From NCBI GenBank assembly GCA_905480295.1, contig CAJQPW010000221.1, forward strand, positions 1 to 38,059: 38,059 bases of DNA, written 5' to 3'. The notes under the pieces are model-generated. The model was not told where the DNA came from and ran no database searches. It worked only from the letters and a program-made list of their open reading frames with translations. Of this stretch, positions 1-7,347 are shown in pieces (the first letter of the stretch is position 1; each line of letters starts with the position of its first letter). The stretch is from an uncultured Rhizobiaceae group bacterium (lineage in GTDB: Bacteria > Pseudomonadota > Alphaproteobacteria > Rhizobiales > Rhizobiaceae). The position numbers were made by a program, and so were the translations under genes.

Positions 1-927
1 GAATATATTGCCACAACCGAATTTGCCCTGGACCCCCTCAACCATCACGCAAAACTGGCGCAAGACGGCTTGAACCAGCGCATCACAACCACCTATCGGC
101 CCGATGATGTTACCGATCCGGAACATCCGCATTTCCACGCCAATATGGAAAAGCTGGCCGAACTTACAGACCAGGACGTGATGGACTGGCAGGGCATGAT
201 CGAAGCCCACAGAATTCGACGTCAGCACTTTCGTCAGCACGGGGCTTCAGCGACCGATCACGGGGTACCGTCAGCAGCCACCGCCGACCTGCCCTTGGAT
301 GAAAAGCAAGCGCTGTTGAGCCGGGTCATGCACCATCCAGCTTCGCCCCGGGATGCCGAACTGTTTCGCGCTCAGATGTTGACCGAAATGGCAGGATTAT
401 CATGTGAAGATGGCATGGTGATGCAGATCCACGCTGGTGTTCGACGCAACACCGACCTGGATCTTACGCGCCGCTCCGGGGCCAATCTTGGTGCCGACAT
501 TCCAACCGTGATCGATGCCGTTGGTGGGCTGCAACCCCTGCTCAATCGCCATGGTCATAACCCGGATTTCAATTTGCTGATCTTCTGTCTCGACGAAGCG
601 GTTTATGCGCGGGAGCTGGCGCCTTTGGCTGGCTATTGGCCTTGTTTGAGATTGGGGCCGCCGTGGTGGTTCCACGACAGTCCGCGGGGCATTGCACGGT
701 ATCTGGATGGCATGGTTGAAACCGCAGGATTCTTCAACCTCGCTGGCTTTAACGACGATACGCGGGCGCTGCTTTCGATACCGGCCCGCCATGATGTCTG
801 GCGCCGCTGCGTCAGTGCCTTTCTGGCCGACATGATCGGTAGCGGGTTGCTTGGTCAGACGGATGCCGAGCAGATTGCTCACTGGCTTTGTTATGGGGCT
901 GCCAAACAGGCCTATCGGCTTGGCTAA
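1..927 (+). CDS. uxaC: Glucuronate isomerase (uronate isomerase), 5'-truncated by the window
   Basis: Uronate isomerase converts D-glucuronate to D-fructuronate (and galacturonate to tagaturonate) in the cytoplasm, the first step of hexuronate catabolism. The reading frame is open from base 1, so the true start lies upstream; about 308 C-terminal codons of a roughly 470-residue family are present. The C-terminal half is characteristic: a GADIPT stretch, the conserved PWWFHDSP block near base 660, then GFNDDTRA and SIPARHDVWRR, all typical UxaC signatures. The next gene downstream is kdgK, which acts later in the same pathway, supporting the call. The frame is intact to its stop codon. Confidence 0.93.
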   Translation, partial: EYIATTEFALDPLNHHAKLAQDGLNQRITTTYRPDDVTDPEHPHFHANMEKLAELTDQDVMDWQGMIEAHRIRRQHFRQHGASATDHGVPSAATADLPLDEKQALLSRVMHHPASPRDAELFRAQMLTEMAGLSCEDGMVMQIHAGVRRNTDLDLTRRSGANLGADIPTVIDAVGGLQPLLNRHGHNPDFNLLIFCLDEAVYARELAPLAGYWPCLRLGPPWWFHDSPRGIARYLDGMVETAGFFNLAGFNDDTRALLSIPARHDVWRRCVSAFLADMIGSGLLGQTDAEQIAHWLCYGAAKQAYRLG

Positions 928-1002
928 AGCCCTTTCTTCCCCTATCTGTTGCAACCGCAGCGACAACCCATGACCCGACCATTCAAGGATCACTGAGCAA
1001 AT

Positions 1003-1917
1003 ATGAAACGCATTTCAACGATTGCCTGCATTGGCGAATGTATGGTGGAGCTTTCACTGGGATCCAACGCTGCAGAAAACTGCGTGTTGGGGTTTGCCGG
1101 TGATACGTTCAACACGGCCGTTTATCTGAAACGGGCTGCCGGGTCCCAAGTTGAGGTTTCATATGTGACCGCCGTGGGTCAAGATGCCCTGTCTGACCGT
1201 ATGGTCAATCTGTTTGTGGAAGAACAGTTGAATGTCGACCACGTCATTCGACATCCGGATCGGGTGCCCGGTCTCTACGCCATTTCCACCGATTCGACCG
1301 GTGAGCGCAGTTTCACCTATTGGCGAGATCAGGCAGCGGCAAAGACCTTGTTTGATGCTCAATGTGAGGTTGATATCGAACAACTGAGTGCATTCGATAT
1401 GATCTATTTCTCAGCCATTACTCTTGCTATTCTTTCCGATGAGGCCCGCACCCGCCTGTTGCAATGGCTGCCCGACTATCGCCGTCGCGGTGGGCTGGTG
1501 GCCTTTGATTCAAATTACCGGCCAAAATTATGGGCCAGCCAGGAAGCTGCGCGGGAGTGCGTAACCCTGGCGTGGAGCACTTGTGATATTGCACTGCCGT
1601 CGGCAGATGATGAGATGGATCTCTTTGGGGATCAATCACCCCGTGACGTGCTGAGCAGAATTCGAGGATGTGGGGTGCAGCACGGATCGCTGAAAAACGG
1701 AGAAACCGGTCCGTTGCTGTTTGATGAAGGCCAGACCACAGGGCCGCTGCCAAAGGCCGGGCGCGTGGTCGATACCACTGCAGCGGGTGACAGTTTTAAT
1801 GGTGGATATCTGGCGGCATTGGCTCAGGGCCGATCACCGGGTGAAGCGGCAGTCCAAGGTCACACCACTGCCTTGCATGTAATCGGCCATCATGGGGCAA
1901 TCGTTCCCCGACAATAA
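1003..1917 (+). CDS. kdgK: 2-dehydro-3-deoxygluconokinase (KDG kinase), PfkB family
   Basis: Phosphorylates 2-keto-3-deoxygluconate to KDPG with ATP, the step feeding hexuronates into the Entner-Doudoroff pathway. The 304-residue protein has the ribokinase/PfkB layout: an N-terminal GECMVEL strand, the GGDTFNTA-like substrate region (here FAGDTFNTA, about residues 32-40), the KdgK-typical RSFTYWRD stretch (about 102-109) and the anion-hole/catalytic-base motif TTAAGDSF (258-265, base Asp263). Length is normal. It lies 75 bp after uxaC on the same strand, probably in one operon. No KDPG aldolase is visible here. A related sugar kinase is the only realistic alternative. Confidence 0.9.
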   Translation: MKRISTIACIGECMVELSLGSNAAENCVLGFAGDTFNTAVYLKRAAGSQVEVSYVTAVGQDALSDRMVNLFVEEQLNVDHVIRHPDRVPGLYAISTDSTGERSFTYWRDQAAAKTLFDAQCEVDIEQLSAFDMIYFSAITLAILSDEARTRLLQWLPDYRRRGGLVAFDSNYRPKLWASQEAARECVTLAWSTCDIALPSADDEMDLFGDQSPRDVLSRIRGCGVQHGSLKNGETGPLLFDEGQTTGPLPKAGRVVDTTAAGDSFNGGYLAALAQGRSPGEAAVQGHTTALHVIGHHGAIVPRQ

Positions 1918-1957
1918 ATTGGTGGCACCGGAACACATGTGGGCATTCTATTCTACC

Positions 1958-2386
1958 TTAAGCGTTACACAGGTCGGCCAGCGTTTCAGCGCCATCACCG
2001 TCACAGTCGTCCAGCAAATGCACATAAAGCGTTCCAGCAGAATCTGTCAGCTCATTGATGCGATCGGCGATTTCAACACCGTGCAAATCCGCCCGGGTAG
2101 CAGCAAACAAAGCCCGGTCATAAAGCGCTACCTGCTCATTGCTGATTGAAGAAAATACGTAGCGGCGGCCCGACTTTCCCTGCAGATACACAAACCTTCC
2201 AAGACCAGCCCCTTCAACAACGGAACGGATCAGGCGTGATTGTGGTGCAATGCCGCAACGACCCCGCCGTGGTTGTGGCGCGCAGTCCTGAAAAGGTTCG
2301 GCAGGGGCGCTGCAGACATGTCCCAGGGCGGCGATAAAAGGCAGGCTCGGTTGAACCGGGCTGATCTGAAATTCCGTTGCGTGCAT
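1958..2386 (-). CDS. Unrecognised 142-residue protein, predicted SOS (LexA)-regulated
   Basis: I do not recognise the family. The protein is soluble-looking with no signal peptide or membrane segment. The N-terminal ~45 residues are Pro/Cys/Arg-rich and low in order; the rest looks folded, with a GRFVYLQGKSGRRYVFSSI block (around residues 62-80), the helix-like NEQVALYDRALFAAT stretch after it, and an acidic C-terminus containing DDCDGDGAE. Reality as a gene is supported by the start: ATG with a GGGAG Shine-Dalgarno in a short leader, directly behind a promoter overlapped by two perfect alphaproteobacterial LexA boxes. It converges on kdgK (40-bp gap). A DNA-damage-induced role (checkpoint, repair accessory or toxin-like) is inference from the promoter only. 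Confidence 0.7.
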   Translation of the reverse strand: MHATEFQISPVQPSLPFIAALGHVCSAPAEPFQDCAPQPRRGRCGIAPQSRLIRSVVEGAGLGRFVYLQGKSGRRYVFSSISNEQVALYDRALFAATRADLHGVEIADRINELTDSAGTLYVHLLDDCDGDGAETLADLCNA

Positions 2387-2388
2387 GA

Positions 2389-2410
2389 TGTTCTCCCTTT
2401 AAGGAGAACA
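2389..2410. repeat. 8-bp inverted repeat over the ribosome-binding site
   Basis: TGTTCTCC (2389-2396) and GGAGAACA (2403-2410) are perfect inverted arms around a 6-bp loop. On the minus-strand transcript the second-arriving arm carries the GGGAG Shine-Dalgarno, so a transcript starting upstream (for example read-through from plsC) could hide the ribosome-binding site, while one starting near 2404 would lack part of the 5' arm. Confidence 0.6.
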
Positions 2411-2420
2411 TATATAGAAC
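2406..2420 (-). promoter_or_regulatory. LexA (SOS) box, promoter-proximal copy
   Basis: Exact match to the alphaproteobacterial LexA operator GTTC-N7-GTTC on the minus strand (GAAC ATATATA GAAC on the plus strand). It lies 19 bp upstream of the start codon of the 142-residue gene, and its spacer contains the TATATA taken as the -10 element, so bound LexA should block the promoter. Confidence 0.85.
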
Positions 2421-2440
2421 AAATTAACAGAACATTACAA
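2411..2440 (-). promoter_or_regulatory. Predicted sigma-70-type promoter nested in the two LexA boxes
   Basis: On the minus strand TTGTAA (2440-2435) and TATATA (2416-2411) are separated by 18 bp, a near-standard -35/-10 arrangement. Each hexamer falls exactly inside the 7-bp spacer of one LexA box. Transcription would start near 2404, giving a leader of under 20 nt before the ATG at 2386. Confidence 0.6.
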
Positions 2441-2444
2441 GAAC
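2430..2444 (-). promoter_or_regulatory. LexA (SOS) box, distal copy
   Basis: Second exact GTTC-N7-GTTC (plus strand GAAC ATTACAA GAAC), 24 bp from the first, so the four GAAC units start at 2406, 2417, 2430 and 2441. Its spacer holds TTGTAA on the minus strand, the likely -35 element. It starts only 3 bp after the plsC stop codon. Confidence 0.83.
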
Positions 2445-2447
2445 AAT

Positions 2448-3272
2448 TTATTCCCCGGCAGCAGCTTCCAACCGTTTTTCCGCAATTGCAATGCGTTCTT
2501 TCACGGCATCTGACAAAGGCGGGCATACGGCATCCTTGGAGGACAATAGATACAATTCGTCACACGCCTCTTCAATCCGACGTTCGAGTTCTGCTGCGAA
2601 TTCCCGACCCTTCATGCCCGGCATGATGGGTTCTAGAATTTTTGCGCGAATGATGCCGGGATAACGGATGAATTTGTGGCGCGGCCAATACATTCCAGCG
2701 TTCAGCGCAATCGGAACAACGGGACAATCCATATCCATATACATCCGGGTAAGGCCATATCGATAGTTCGGTTCTGCACCCGGCGGTCTTCTGGTGCCTT
2801 CTGGAAAAATCAACACCTGACGGTTCTTGGCAACCCGGATTTTGGCTTCATGGATCATGCTGCGCATGGCCTTGCCACCATCGCCACGGCGAATCGGTAT
2901 ATGATCCAGCTTGGCAAGGAACCAGCCAAAAAGCGGAATTTTCATCAGTTCTGACTTCAGCACAAAGGAACAGTCAGGCAAAATCGCGTTAATCGCATAA
3001 AATTCCCAGGTCGACTGATGCTTGCAGGCAACGATACACCCCTCTTTCGGCAGGTTCTCTGACCCAATGACCTCCATTGTTGTCCCCACCAAAACTTTGT
3101 GTAGCCAATTGGATGAAAGTCCCCAGCGTCTTGGAATCTCAATCGCCTGTTTGTGGCTGAGAAAAAAGAACCAGGGCATTTGCAGCACCATGTGCAGCAC
3201 CAGATTGATGTACCAGGCGATATTGAAAAGCAGCGAGCGAAAGAAGAGCATGATAGAAAACGCAGATTGCAA
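2448..3272 (-). CDS. plsC: 1-acyl-sn-glycerol-3-phosphate acyltransferase (PlsC/LPLAT family)
   Basis: Adds the second acyl chain to lysophosphatidic acid to give phosphatidic acid at the inner membrane. The 274-residue protein has one hydrophobic N-terminal stretch (about 7-38), the catalytic block HQSTWE (85-90, an H-x4-E form of the usual H-x4-D, as is common in the alphaproteobacterial branch), the substrate-side KSELMKIPLFGW region and FPEGTR (156-161). The start is a TTG at 3272, chosen because AGGG lies 6 nt upstream; an ATG seven codons later (3251) lacks a clear ribosome-binding site. It follows ydcF by 47 bp and probably ends the ftsE-ftsX-ydcF-plsC transcript. Confidence 0.9.
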   Translation of the reverse strand: MQSAFSIMLFFRSLLFNIAWYINLVLHMVLQMPWFFFLSHKQAIEIPRRWGLSSNWLHKVLVGTTMEVIGSENLPKEGCIVACKHQSTWEFYAINAILPDCSFVLKSELMKIPLFGWFLAKLDHIPIRRGDGGKAMRSMIHEAKIRVAKNRQVLIFPEGTRRPPGAEPNYRYGLTRMYMDMDCPVVPIALNAGMYWPRHKFIRYPGIIRAKILEPIMPGMKGREFAAELERRIEEACDELYLLSSKDAVCPPLSDAVKERIAIAEKRLEAAAGE

Positions 3273-3319
3273 AGTTGGCCCTGTTTATCGCAACAAAAGC
3301 AATCAGGCCACTTTGAAGA

Positions 3320-4030
3320 TCATATGCTGCCCCGCAAAGCATCAAACATTTGTGGACGCAGGTAGGGACGCAGGCGCGCGCCGACAAATTTCACATATTC
3401 ATTGAGCATAAACCGCAACGTTCCTGCATTTTTCCACCACCCCTGTTTGCTGATGGCATCAAGCGGTACCGGATAGGGTGTGAGTTGCACATCGGGCATC
3501 TGCTGCGAATATTCGACCAGGCTGCGGGGCATGTGATAGGCGCTGGTCACGACAATCAGACTGTTAAATCCGTGCTTGCGCATCCAATTAGCGGTTTCAA
3601 CCGCATTGCCGATCGTGTCTTCAGCCACCCGTTCCATGTCAACACAACATTCAAAAAGCGCCGCGTGCCCGGCGTTCATTTCCTGAATGTCGGCCCGTTG
3701 TGTTTCTGCATTTACCCCGGAAATAAGCAGGCGGGTGCCCTTTTTGTCGGCCAGCAATTTCAACGCGGTGGCAATTCGCGCAGACCCGCCGGTCAGAGCA
3801 ACAATGGCTTGAGCCGGATTGACGTCAGCCGGCTGCTCGCTCTTGGCCACTTTATTGGTAAATTGCAGGAACCCACCAATGAACAGGCCACCGGTTACGA
3901 ACATCAATATCAACACCAGTTTCATGCAGAGCCGAAAAGTCCAGCCAACGGCACGGCCCGAACCCCGCACAGCTCGGCTGCGCAGCGATGGTACATTTTC
4001 CGGCTCGGCGTGCGTTTGGTCGTCGGTCAT
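3320..4030 (-). CDS. YdcF/SanA-like DUF218 family membrane protein
   Basis: A 236-residue protein with an N-terminal cytoplasmic tail, one membrane anchor (about residues 30-52) and a periplasmic DUF218 domain. Typical features are VALTGGSARIATALKLL near residue 72, the SGVNAETQ segment, the TIGNAVETANWM helix and the VVTSAYHMPRS block near 165-175. DUF218 proteins such as SanA, YdcF and ElyC act in envelope integrity or lipid-carrier/peptidoglycan processes, but the exact reaction is not established for this branch. AGG lies 6 nt before the ATG. The position between ftsX and plsC is a familiar arrangement in Hyphomicrobiales. Confidence 0.85.
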   Translation of the reverse strand: MTDDQTHAEPENVPSLRSRAVRGSGRAVGWTFRLCMKLVLILMFVTGGLFIGGFLQFTNKVAKSEQPADVNPAQAIVALTGGSARIATALKLLADKKGTRLLISGVNAETQRADIQEMNAGHAALFECCVDMERVAEDTIGNAVETANWMRKHGFNSLIVVTSAYHMPRSLVEYSQQMPDVQLTPYPVPLDAISKQGWWKNAGTLRFMLNEYVKFVGARLRPYLRPQMFDALRGSI

Positions 4031-4154
4031 TTCATACCTGCCTGTGGAGCAGCCTATAGCCGCTCCTTATGCCCCTGTGACAGAACTCCAGTATTGTAGG
4101 GTGCTCTATAAAGGGCAAGCAAAAATAACATGTCGGATATTTCGGGCGACCAGA

Positions 4155-5156
4155 CTAAAAATCCAGTGATTCTCCGGGCCTGACTTCGCTCTCCAGTGCA
4201 CCAACATAGCGATACACGGTGAACCGTGACGTTATAGCCGTCAGCATGGCGATGACGAATATCAAAATCAATGTGCCAGCATATCCGCTCAACCCGACGG
4301 AAAACGTACCAAACAGGGCCGCCATCTGATCACTTGCCGGATCTGCAATATTGCTGCGGCTCCAATATCCCAGAGCGAGAAACCCGCCCAGTGCCAGCAA
4401 ACCACCCGTCAGGGCCCCCTTCAGCCCAAGCAGCAAAAAGTGCCGTTGAAACTGCCCGGCAATAAAGCTTTGTTCAGCACCAACAAAATGCAGTACTTCA
4501 ATCACGTGCTGATTGCCCGCCATGGCTCCGCGGGTGGCAAATACCACGGTCAAGACGGTTGCGGCCATCATCAGGGCAAATACAAACACACCAATCCAGA
4601 TTGTCGCGCGGGCCATGCTTTGCAGTCGATCCATCCAGGCTCTGTGATCGTCCAGACTGGCACCCGGAACACTTTCAACAATTTTTGCCCGAAGCGCGTC
4701 GATATCGGGGGGGTTGCTTCGGTCAATGATTACCGTCACCAGTCTGGGAACGGGCAATTCGTTCAGATCCAGTCCAGCGCCCAGCCAGGGCTCCAGCATT
4801 CGACCCAGTGCTTGCTGACTGACAATGCTGGCGCTGCTGACACCGTCGAAACTTTCAGCAATCTGCCGCACCGATTCAACCGCCGCAACAAGATCAATGT
4901 CTGTCACAGGCTTCACCTGAATGGTGATTTCGCGGGCAATGTCATTTTGCCAACCAAGGGCGGTGTCATTGACCAGCGACACCGCACCCAATGTGAGACT
5001 GGCAAGAAACGCCATAATGGCAACCACCAGCACCAATGCCGTGCCAGCCACACTTTCGCGCGGAACAATCGAATGCAGTTTTCGATCGCGCATCAGGTAG
5101 TCGGAACTAGCTACCTTTTTCTTAGTTGAATAGTGGGTGGGAAAGGATTCACTCAT
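4155..5156 (-). CDS. ftsX: Cell division protein FtsX (permease-like subunit of FtsEX)
   Basis: FtsX is the inner-membrane partner of the FtsE ATPase; the complex couples divisome state to activation of septal peptidoglycan hydrolases. The 333-residue protein has a basic cytoplasmic N-terminus, a first membrane segment (about 40-62), a large periplasmic loop (about 65-175) and three further segments towards the C-terminus, the normal FtsX topology. The chosen ATG (5156) overlaps the ftsE stop by 8 nt (ATGAGTGA), the expected translational coupling; an in-frame ATG at 5177 would give 340 residues and a longer overlap. Confidence 0.9.
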   Translation of the reverse strand: MSESFPTHYSTKKKVASSDYLMRDRKLHSIVPRESVAGTALVLVVAIMAFLASLTLGAVSLVNDTALGWQNDIAREITIQVKPVTDIDLVAAVESVRQIAESFDGVSSASIVSQQALGRMLEPWLGAGLDLNELPVPRLVTVIIDRSNPPDIDALRAKIVESVPGASLDDHRAWMDRLQSMARATIWIGVFVFALMMAATVLTVVFATRGAMAGNQHVIEVLHFVGAEQSFIAGQFQRHFLLLGLKGALTGGLLALGGFLALGYWSRSNIADPASDQMAALFGTFSVGLSGYAGTLILIFVIAMLTAITSRFTVYRYVGALESEVRPGESLDF

Positions 5157-5808
5157 AGACCTGAAGCCGCCCCTCATTCAGTACCAACCGCCTGGCATCA
5201 TATTGATCCATGAGGTTGAGATCATGGGTGGCAATGACAACAGACGTGCCATTGCGGTTCAGTTCGATGAACAGCCGCAACAGGCGCCGAGCGAGTGTCG
5301 GATCCAGATTGCCTGTCGGTTCATCGGCAAGCAGCAATTCAGGCTGATCAATCAGCGCCCGTGCCACCGCTACCCGCTGTTGTTCTCCTCCTGACAGCAC
5401 CGACGGGAACGCATCAATCCGCTCGGTCAGACCCACCCATTTCAGCAGATCGATCACATCGCGGCGATAGCCGGCCTCCTCCTTGCCTCGAACCCGCAGT
5501 GGCAAAGCGACATTCTCATACAAGGTGAGATGATCAAGCAGACGAAAGTCCTGAAAGACAATGCCAATACGCCGGCGCAAGGCCGGCAAATCCCGGGCCG
5601 CCAGGGTCGCTGTATCTTCACCAAATATATTGATCAGACCCCGGGTCGGTTTCAACGACAGGAACAGCAGGCGCAACAGACTTGTCTTGCCCGCACCCGA
5701 AGGGCCGGTGAGAAACTGAAACGATCCCGGCTCTATTGCGAAAGACAGGTCCTTCAGAACCTCTTCGCCCATTCCGTATCGAACGCCAACATTATCAAAC
5801 CGAATCAT
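5149..5808 (-). CDS. ftsE: Cell division ATP-binding protein FtsE
   Basis: Cytoplasmic ATPase of the FtsEX complex. All ABC motifs are intact in 219 residues: Walker A GPSGAGKT (35-42), Q-loop Gln86, signature LSGGEQQR (138-145), Walker B LLLADEPTG (158-166) and the switch His near 195. Length and the following ftsX identify it among small ABC ATPases such as LolD. It is transcribed leftward from a 204-bp divergent intergenic region carrying a CtrA box 57-72 bp upstream of the start, suggesting cell-cycle-timed expression. Confidence 0.95.
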   Translation of the reverse strand: MIRFDNVGVRYGMGEEVLKDLSFAIEPGSFQFLTGPSGAGKTSLLRLLFLSLKPTRGLINIFGEDTATLAARDLPALRRRIGIVFQDFRLLDHLTLYENVALPLRVRGKEEAGYRRDVIDLLKWVGLTERIDAFPSVLSGGEQQRVAVARALIDQPELLLADEPTGNLDPTLARRLLRLFIELNRNGTSVVIATHDLNLMDQYDARRLVLNEGRLQVYE

Positions 5809-5864
5809 GTCAGTCTCTGCTGATCGTTGTTTTCATGGTCGCCTTCGGTGTCGGACGCTTATGG

Positions 5865-5880
5865 TTAACATGAACTTAAC
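5865..5880 (-). promoter_or_regulatory. CtrA binding box upstream of ftsE
   Basis: On the minus strand the bases read TTAA-GTTCATG-TTAACCAT (TTAA-N7-TTAAC on either strand), matching the full CtrA consensus and the TTAACCAT half-site. It is 57 bp upstream of the ftsE start and 133 bp upstream of the divergent zinc-ribbon gene. CtrA is the essential alphaproteobacterial cell-cycle regulator, so control of a divisome gene is plausible. Confidence 0.7.
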
Positions 5881-6012
5881 AGACCGCATTAAACCTGTCG
5901 CCGGTGATCAATGGATTGCGACAATAAGTGAAGCGTTAACTATTTTCCCGCTAGGTTTGGCAATAATTTATCAACCATAGCCCGGGACTGCTTCGTCCTT
6001 GGGAAAGGCCCC

Positions 6013-6762
6013 ATGACTGTAATTTGTCCCTCATGCGATGCCCGCTTTCGCGATCCACCCGAAGACGTTCTGCTCAACCGTGTGCTGCAATGCAGCAGGT
6101 GCGAGCACGAATGGAGCACCAGCAAAGCCCAAAAGCCACGCATCAAAGCTGATGCCCCGACAATGGCTCCGGACATGAAAAACCTGGTGGACGATGAAAA
6201 GGCCATCAAGACAGCATTGCCTGTTGTTATGCCCAAGACGGATAACGAAAAGCAGACACAGCCGATCTATGTCGACCGTGAGCCCGAAACCAAGACCTCA
6301 AAGCCGTTTTCGCTGGTCTGGCCTGCAACCGGCATGGTCTGCCTGATGCTGCTTGCCGGTGCTGTGGGGCTGCGCACCACGATCATGAATGCTGTACCCC
6401 AGTCGGTTGGGCTGTATCAGGCCGCAGGACTGGCATCGGACAATCCGGCACTGGAAATTGGCAATGTTGTTACAACCCGAACCAATCGCGACGGAATCCG
6501 TCAACTGATCGTTCGTGGCGAAATCGAAAACATTGCTGACAACACCGTTCCTGTCCCTCCCCTGAAGCTGACCATGCGGGGCCAGCAGGACGCCAATCTG
6601 TTTGCCTGGACAGTTACCGCAAAGAAGAATTCGCTGAAGGCTGGAGAAAAAAGTCGATTTACTGCCGTTGCCCACGACTTTCCCAGTGAAACCGTGAATG
6701 TGGAAGTTGAATTTCTGCCTCCCAAGGTTCTAGATAAGGCAAGAATTCTCCAATCCGAGTAA
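6013..6762 (+). CDS. Zinc-ribbon (MJ0042-type) single-pass membrane protein
   Basis: A 249-residue protein beginning with an MJ0042-type zinc ribbon: CPSC (5-8) and CSRC (27-30) in the first 32 residues. A charged, low-complexity linker (about 35-95) leads to one membrane segment (about 103-120) and a C-terminal domain of about 115 residues with the beta-rich, DUF3426-like pattern (VVTTRTNRDGIRQLIVRGEIEN). The inferred topology is zinc ribbon in the cytoplasm and C-domain in the periplasm. Function is unknown. It is divergent from ftsE, a conserved neighbourhood in Hyphomicrobiales, and is 3 bp from hpt, so the two are probably co-transcribed. Confidence 0.85.
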   Translation: MTVICPSCDARFRDPPEDVLLNRVLQCSRCEHEWSTSKAQKPRIKADAPTMAPDMKNLVDDEKAIKTALPVVMPKTDNEKQTQPIYVDREPETKTSKPFSLVWPATGMVCLMLLAGAVGLRTTIMNAVPQSVGLYQAAGLASDNPALEIGNVVTTRTNRDGIRQLIVRGEIENIADNTVPVPPLKLTMRGQQDANLFAWTVTAKKNSLKAGEKSRFTAVAHDFPSETVNVEVEFLPPKVLDKARILQSE

Positions 6763-6765
6763 ACC

Positions 6766-7308
6766 ATGATCGAAGTTCGCGGAAAACGCATCTCAACCCT
6801 GTTTTCCGCAGAACAGATTGCTGAACGCAATCTTGCCATGGCTGCGGAAATGCGCGGCAAGGTTCATCACAACCTGTTGGTTATCGCCATTCTCAAGGGC
6901 TCCTTCATTTTTGCCGCCGATCTGATCCGTGCCATGCATGAGCAGGGCGTTGCACCGGAAGTCGAATTCATCACCCTGTCGAGCTATGGAAAAGGCACCA
7001 AATCAACCGGGGTTCAGATCCTGCGTGACATTGACAGCGAAGTGGCTGGTCGCGACGTTTTGTTGATCGATGACATTCTGGAATCTGGCAACACGCTCAA
7101 ATTTGCTTACGACCTTATGGTTGAGCGCGGTGCGCGAAATGTTGAGATTGCCGTTCTGCTTGACAAGCATTCTAAGCGTAAGGCGCAGGTTGAGGCCGAT
7201 TATACCGGGTTTGAATGCCCCGACCATTTTGTCGTCGGATATGGCATGGACGTTGGCTATGCGTTTCGCGAGCTGCCATTTGTCGGCGTGGTCGAAGGCG
7301 ACGCCTGA
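6766..7308 (+). CDS. hpt: Hypoxanthine phosphoribosyltransferase
   Basis: Purine salvage enzyme joining hypoxanthine (and often guanine) to PRPP to give IMP/GMP. The 180-residue length is normal. The PRPP-binding motif VLLIDDILESGNTL (98-111) is intact, as are the flexible-loop sequence LSSYGKGTKSTG (71-82) and the LKGSF segment near residue 43; the C-terminal GYGMDVGYAFRELPFVG is the purine-contacting region of HPRTs. It starts 3 bp after the zinc-ribbon gene. It ends convergently with the FkbM-type gene, 39 bp away. Confidence 0.95.
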   Translation: MIEVRGKRISTLFSAEQIAERNLAMAAEMRGKVHHNLLVIAILKGSFIFAADLIRAMHEQGVAPEVEFITLSSYGKGTKSTGVQILRDIDSEVAGRDVLLIDDILESGNTLKFAYDLMVERGARNVEIAVLLDKHSKRKAQVEADYTGFECPDHFVVGYGMDVGYAFRELPFVGVVEGDA

Positions 7309-7347
7309 TCTGTTCCAACAAGCCCGGTCTGGTGTTTCCGATTCCGT

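Noticed and set aside
3350-4099. 249-codon rightward open frame over the ydcF gene
   Set aside because: Lies opposite a well-supported DUF218 gene, has no recognisable motifs and a composition typical of an antisense shadow.
5936-5940. Additional GTTAAC-like element before the zinc-ribbon gene as a CtrA site
   Set aside because: Only one half-site; no TTAA at the required 7-bp spacing on either side.
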